NCBI GenBank assembly: GCA_012719195.1
Contig: JAAYAV010000261.1
Span: forward strand, 1-9,840
Direction: 5' to 3'
From: Anaerolineae bacterium
GTDB lineage: Bacteria; Chloroflexota; Anaerolineae; DRVO01
DNA length: 9,840 bases
Shown: positions 6,606 to 9,840 of the stretch, one piece after another
Layout of the letters: each line of letters starts with the position of its first letter
Position numbering within the stretch: position 1 is the first letter of the stretch
Translations under genes and position numbers: made by a program
The notes under the pieces: model-generated
The model's input: the letters and a program-made list of their open reading frames with translations, nothing else
The model's database searches: none
Told to the model about the DNA's origin: nothing

Positions 6606-7529
6606 GTGTTCGGACGCAAGAACTCGATTGGAGAGGCGCTCGCCAAGACCCGCCGCCTGCTACAAGGTCGCATGCGGAGCGTTTTCGGCGGGGGTGATAT
6701 CACTGAAGCGATGTGGGAGGACTTGGAGGAGACCCTAATCCAAGCGGACTTCGGCGCCGAGGCGGCGCTGAGCATGGTTGAGCGCCTGCGACAACGGGTG
6801 GCGGCTGGCGAAGCCTCCACTGCGCAGGAGGTGGAGGGTCTACTGCGGCAGGAGATGCTGGCGGCCCTGCGTCGGGGAGAGCAGCATCCGGATCAGGAGG
6901 AGAGACTACTCACTATCATCCTGGTGGTGGGCGTGAACGGCTCCGGCAAGACCACCTCGGTGGCCAAGCTGGCACGCTACTACACCAACCGCGGCCATAA
7001 GGTCATGCTGGCGGCGGCGGACACGTTTCGGGCGGCGGCGATTGATCAGCTACGCATCTGGGCCGAGCGGGCCGGCGTCGCCATTGTGGCGCACCAACCC
7101 GACTCCGACCCGGGGGCGGTGGTCTATGACGCCATTCGCGCCTGCCGCGCCCGCGGGATGGATCTGCTCCTGGTCGACACCGCTGGGAGGCTGCACACCA
7201 AGTTCAACCTGATGGCGGAGCTGAAGAAGATCAGCGACGTGGCCCGCCGCAACGTGCACCGGGCTCCCCACGAGGTCTTTCTGGTGCTCGACGCCACCAC
7301 CGGGCAGAACGCGATCCAACAGGCACGGCACTTCCGCGAGGCCGCCGGCCTGACGGGTGTGGTACTAGCCAAGCTAGACGGGACGGCCAAGGGCGGAGTG
7401 GTGTTCTCCATCGCCGAAGAGCTGGATGTGCCGGTTCGCTTCGTCGGCACCGGTGAGACGATCGAAGATCTGGCCGAGTTCGACGCCGAGGCGTTTGTGG
7501 ACGGCCTGTTTCAGAATGGGAACGAGTGA
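6606..7529 (+). CDS. ftsY: Signal recognition particle receptor FtsY (SRP GTPase)
   Basis: SRP receptor of 307 residues that docks SRP-ribosome complexes at the inner face of the cytoplasmic membrane and hands nascent membrane proteins to SecYEG. A four-helix N domain covers about residues 5-95. The G domain follows: G1 GVNGSGKTT (109-117), the I-box region DTFRAAAIDQL, G3 DTAGR (191-195), G4 KLDGTAKGG (256-264) and the closing GTGETIEDL typical of FtsY rather than Ffh. There is no methionine-rich M domain, which excludes Ffh. The long acidic A domain of E. coli FtsY is missing, as in many other bacteria. The frame is open upstream to 6510, but I chose GTG 6606: GGAGAG (6596-6601) lies 4 nt upstream, the product begins MFGRKNSIGEALAKT, and earlier codons run through the promoter and terminator hairpin. 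prfB starts 14 nt downstream. Confidence 0.96.
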   Translation: MFGRKNSIGEALAKTRRLLQGRMRSVFGGGDITEAMWEDLEETLIQADFGAEAALSMVERLRQRVAAGEASTAQEVEGLLRQEMLAALRRGEQHPDQEERLLTIILVVGVNGSGKTTSVAKLARYYTNRGHKVMLAAADTFRAAAIDQLRIWAERAGVAIVAHQPDSDPGAVVYDAIRACRARGMDLLLVDTAGRLHTKFNLMAELKKISDVARRNVHRAPHEVFLVLDATTGQNAIQQARHFREAAGLTGVVLAKLDGTAKGGVVFSIAEELDVPVRFVGTGETIEDLAEFDAEAFVDGLFQNGNE

Positions 7530-7543
7530 GCGGAGGTTACGGA

Positions 7544-8642
7544 ATGGCGGCAGGTGAGTTAGCCGGCCGGATTGAGGCACTGAGCGCTGAGACTCAGAGC
7601 CTACTGGTGCGCCTTTGACGTCGCCGACAAGCAGCGGCGCATAGCGGATCTGGAGGAGCAGTCTATCGCCTCGGGCTTCTGGGATGAGCCCGCGGAAGCG
7701 CAGGCGATCATGCAGGAGCTGGCCGAGCTCAAAGAGGAGGTTGGTCCCTGGGCGGCCCTGACCAGGGACCTGGCCGACCTGGAGGAACTGGCGACGCTCG
7801 CCGACGGCGAGGAGATGCAGGACGAGCTCCTGGGGGAGGCCGACGCACTGGAGCGGCGCGTCGAGGGCATGCGTCTGGCCCTGATGTTCGGGGGCAGGCA
7901 CGATCGCTCCGACGCCATCGTGACCATCCACGCAGGCGCGGGAGGCACCGAGTCGCAGGACTGGGCCAGCATGCTGCTCCGCATGTACCTGCGCTGGGCG
8001 GAGAACAGCGGCTTCAAGACGGAGCTGCTGGACTCCAGCCCAGGTGAGGAGGCCGGTCTCAAGAGCGTCACCTTCCAGGTATCGGGTCGCAACGCATACG
8101 GCCTGCTGCGGGCGGAGCGCGGCGTCCACCGGTTGGTGCGGTTGTCGCCCTTCGACTCGGCCCACCGGCGTCACACGTCGTTCGCGCTCGTGGAGGTCAT
8201 CCCGGATGTGGACCGCGACATCGACATCCAGGTCAACCCAGAGGACGTCTCCATAGACGTGTTCCGGTCTGCCGGAGCGGGCGGCCAGAACGTGCAGAAG
8301 AACGCCACCGCCGTGCGCATCACGCACCTACCCACGGGCATGGTCGTTTCCTGCCAGAACGAGCGCAGCCAGACGCAGAACCGCGAAACGGCCATGCGGG
8401 TGCTGCGGGCGCGGCTGTATGAGATCGAGCTGCGCAAGCAGGAAGAGGAGTTGGCCCGGCTGCGCGGAGAGCGCGTGGACATGGGCTGGGGCAACCAGAT
8501 CCGGTCCTACGTTCTGCACCCGTACCAGATGGTCAAGGATCACCGCACTGACGAGGAGACGGGGAACGCCCTGGCCGTGCTGGAGGGCGAGATCGACCGC
8601 TTCATTGAGGCGTATCTGAGGGCGAACGTACGCGCGAGCTGA
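7544..8642 (+). CDS. prfB: Peptide chain release factor 2 (RF2), made by +1 programmed frameshift
   Basis: RF2 recognises UAA and UGA stop codons and triggers peptide release on the ribosome. Translation starts at ATG 7544 (GGAGGT at 7532-7537, 6 nt upstream), runs 24 codons and meets an in-frame TGA at 7616-7618. A +1 slip on CTT (7613-7615) skips T7616 and continues at GAC 7617, so the product is join(7544..7615, 7617..8642), 365 residues, the same length as E. coli RF2. Just after the join comes FDVADKQRRIADLEEQ, the usual RF2 helix, then FW. The stop-recognition tripeptide SPF is at 201-203, the RF2 type rather than RF1 PxT. The catalytic GGQ is at 246-248, inside RSAGAGGQNVQK. A caller without frameshift handling would begin at ATG 7710 and lose 55 residues. 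The gene follows ftsY by 14 nt and ends before a terminator at 8669-8697. Confidence 0.96.
7606..7619 (+). promoter_or_regulatory. prfB +1 recoding site (CTT TGA C)
   Basis: The slippery Leu codon CTT (7613-7615) is followed by TGA and then C, the conserved arrangement for RF2 autoregulation: when RF2 is scarce the ribosome pauses at TGA and peptidyl-tRNA-Leu slips from CTT to TTT. E. coli has a strong Shine-Dalgarno-like AGGGGG 3 nt before CTT. Here the only candidate is GGTG (7606-7609), also 3 nt before CTT, which could pair with CACC in the 16S rRNA tail. The stimulator is therefore much weaker than the classical one. Confidence 0.93.
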
Positions 8643-8668
8643 CTTCGGCGCGCGAATTGCAGTTAACC

Positions 8669-8703
8669 GACAGCGACGGCAGAAATCCGTCGCTGTCTTG
8701 CTT
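8669..8703 (+). terminator. Intrinsic terminator after prfB
   Basis: A perfect 11-bp stem pairs GACAGCGACGG (8669-8679) with CCGTCGCTGTC (8687-8697) across a 7-nt loop, followed directly by TTGCTT. It begins 26 nt after the prfB stop. This is the clearest intrinsic terminator in the window and isolates ftsY-prfB from gyrA. Confidence 0.85.
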
Positions 8704-8713
8704 GTGGCAACGG

Positions 8714-8722
8714 TGCTACAAT
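8714..8722 (+). promoter_or_regulatory. Predicted extended -10 promoter of gyrA
   Basis: TGC followed by TACAAT (8717-8722, 5 of 6 to TATAAT) makes an extended -10 element. The best -35 candidate, CTGTCT (8693-8698) with 18-nt spacing, matches only 3 of 6 and lies in the 3' arm of the prfB terminator. Transcription would start near 8729, inside the palindrome at 8723-8738, about 29 nt before the GTG. Confidence 0.6.
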
Positions 8723-8738
8723 TAGAACATATGTGCTA
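8723..8738 (+). promoter_or_regulatory. LexA/SOS-box-like palindrome over the gyrA start site
   Basis: TAGAACATATGTGCTA is an inverted repeat with 7 of 8 base pairs complementary. Its core GAACATATGT equals the core of the Gram-positive LexA (Cheo) box CGAAC-N4-GTTCG; compared with that 14-mer consensus 11 positions match, the flanks being imperfect. It directly abuts the -10 box and spans the predicted +1, which suits a repressor. No lexA gene is in the window, so the identity of the binding protein is inference. Confidence 0.45.
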
Positions 8739-8757
8739 GATGAGGGAGAGCCGATAG

Positions 8758-9840
8758 GTGGGTGAGCGAGTCACGCCGGTAGGGATAGAGAGGGAGATGC
8801 GGCAGTCCTACCTGGACTACGCCATGAGTGTGATCGTGGCGCGAGCGCTCCCGGACGCTCGTGATGGGATGAAGCCGGTCCAGCGCCGCATCATCTACGC
8901 CATGGGCGAAATGGGGCTATGGCACACCACGCCTTTCCGGAAGAGCGCCCGCATCGTGGGAGAGGTGCTGGGTAAGTTCCATCCCCACGGCGAGTCGGCG
9001 GTCTACGAGTCCATGGTGAGGATGGCGCAGGACTTCTCGTTGCGCTACCCCCTGGTGGACGGGCAGGGCAACTTCGGTTCGGTCGACGGCGATTCGGCGG
9101 CGGCCATGCGCTACACTGAGGCACGCCTGACGGCGGCCGCTCGCGAGATGCTGCTGGATATCGACAAGGACACCGTCAACTTCAGCGCCAACTTCGACGA
9201 GTCCCTCCAGGAGCCGGATGTCCTGCCGGCGCGCCTGCCCAACCTGCTGGTGAACGGCTCCTCCGGCATCGCCGTGGGCATGTCCACCAACGTTCCGCCG
9301 CACAACCTCAGCGAGATCTGCGACGCCCTCGCCCATCTGCTGGACCGGTACGATCGCGTGGATGAGGTCACCGCCGACGACATCATGGGCTTCGTTAAGG
9401 GGCCCGACTTCCCCACCGGGGCCATTCTCTATGCCGGATCCGGCGACGAGTCGGAGGGAGGTAGCGGGCTGAGGCGCGCCTACGCCACCGGCCGGGGACA
9501 GGTGCGGCTGCGGGCCAAGGTGATGATGGAAGAGGCCGGTCGCGGTGCCAACCGGCTGGTGGTGACCGAGTTGCCCTACCAGGTGAACAAGTCGCGGCTC
9601 ATCGAACGCATCGCCGAGCTGGTCCGGTCCGAGCGCATCGAGGGCATCTCCGACGTGAGGGACGAGTCTGACCGGGAGGGGATGCGACTGGTGGTGGAGA
9701 CCGGCCGGGCAGTGGACCCGCGCCGGGTGCTGGCGGACCTCTTCAAGCACACGCCGATGGAGAGCACCTTCAGCATCATACTGCTCGCGCTGGTCGACGG
9801 GGAGCCGCGTACCTGCTCGCTCAAGCGGCTGCTGATCGAG
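8758..9840 (+). CDS. gyrA: DNA gyrase subunit A, 5' part (type IIA topoisomerase)
   Basis: The first 361 codons of a gene that runs past the window; no stop occurs. GyrA forms the DNA-cleaving half of A2B2 gyrase, which introduces negative supercoils. The visible part is the winged-helix and tower region: SYLDYAMSVIVARALPDARDGMKPVQRR, the HPHG element, catalytic Tyr119 in AAMRYTEARL (E. coli Tyr122), and the PYQVNKSRLIERIAELV segment. In the quinolone region, Glu79, Ser80 and Glu84 match E. coli Asp82, Ser83 and Asp87; Ser80 is the sensitive-type residue, and Glu at 87 is usual in Gram-positive-type GyrA. Residues 225-237 carry a Gly/Ser/Glu-rich insert of about nine residues relative to common GyrA. 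The start is GTG 8758, with GGGAG (8744-8748) 9 nt upstream. ParC cannot be fully excluded because the C-terminal GyrA box is not visible. gyrB is not adjacent upstream. Confidence 0.93.
   Translation, partial: MGERVTPVGIEREMRQSYLDYAMSVIVARALPDARDGMKPVQRRIIYAMGEMGLWHTTPFRKSARIVGEVLGKFHPHGESAVYESMVRMAQDFSLRYPLVDGQGNFGSVDGDSAAAMRYTEARLTAAAREMLLDIDKDTVNFSANFDESLQEPDVLPARLPNLLVNGSSGIAVGMSTNVPPHNLSEICDALAHLLDRYDRVDEVTADDIMGFVKGPDFPTGAILYAGSGDESEGGSGLRRAYATGRGQVRLRAKVMMEEAGRGANRLVVTELPYQVNKSRLIERIAELVRSERIEGISDVRDESDREGMRLVVETGRAVDPRRVLADLFKHTPMESTFSIILLALVDGEPRTCSLKRLLIE

Noticed and set aside
7616..7618. In-frame TGA in prfB taken as a disabling mutation or pseudogene
   Set aside because: The stop sits in the conserved CTT-TGA-C recoding context and the +1 frame continues as normal RF2 with intact SPF and GGQ motifs.
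8623..8636. A second LexA-box-like sequence (CGAAC-GTAC-GCGCG)
   Set aside because: It matches 12 of 14 positions of the degenerate consensus, but the second half-site is GCGC instead of GTTC, the palindrome is poor, and it lies inside the prfB coding end rather than at a promoter.

Overview
The window is GC-rich, densely packed bacterial chromosome with every recognisable gene on the + strand. It encodes core cell machinery: the tail of an S1-domain ribosomal protein (rpsA-like), clpC, radA, ftsY, prfB and the first 361 codons of gyrA. One less standard gene, a Tat-exported FAD oxidoreductase, sits in the middle. ClpC with a UVR domain, RadA next to clpC, a gyrase QRDR with Glu at the position of E. 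coli Asp87, and a Gram-positive/actinobacterial-style LexA-like palindrome point to a GC-rich 'terrabacterial' lineage. My best guess is Chloroflexota, with Actinobacteriota as an alternative. This is inference from protein flavour, not a database result.

Layout: (1) 1-366, end of the S1-domain gene. (2) 367-598, a 232-nt leader region with two inverted repeats and no gene. (3) 599-4543, clpC then radA, separated by 81 nt that hold a perfect 10-bp GC-rich hairpin; probably one stress/repair unit. (4) 4544-4748, a promoter region with two small inverted repeats. (5) 4749-6470, the Tat flavoprotein, a self-contained unit with its own promoter and downstream hairpin. (6) 6560-8642, ftsY and prfB, 14 nt apart and driven by an extended -10 promoter; prfB is split by the conserved +1 programmed frameshift at CTT-TGA-C and must be annotated as a join. 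(7) 8669-8757, a good intrinsic terminator, an extended -10 promoter and a 16-bp near-palindrome over the predicted start site. (8) 8758 to the window end, gyrA (5' part).

The genes cover translation (S1, RF2), co-translational membrane targeting (FtsY), proteolysis (ClpC), recombination repair (RadA) and DNA topology (GyrA). No CRISPR array, transposon, phage gene, tRNA or rRNA is visible. I found no new multi-gene system. The most interesting items are the LexA-box-like palindrome on the gyrA promoter, the prfB frameshift site with a poor Shine-Dalgarno-like stimulator, the Tat flavoprotein with unassigned substrate and electron donor, and an extended -10 element (TGn + TAnnnT) shared by all three promoters I can place.
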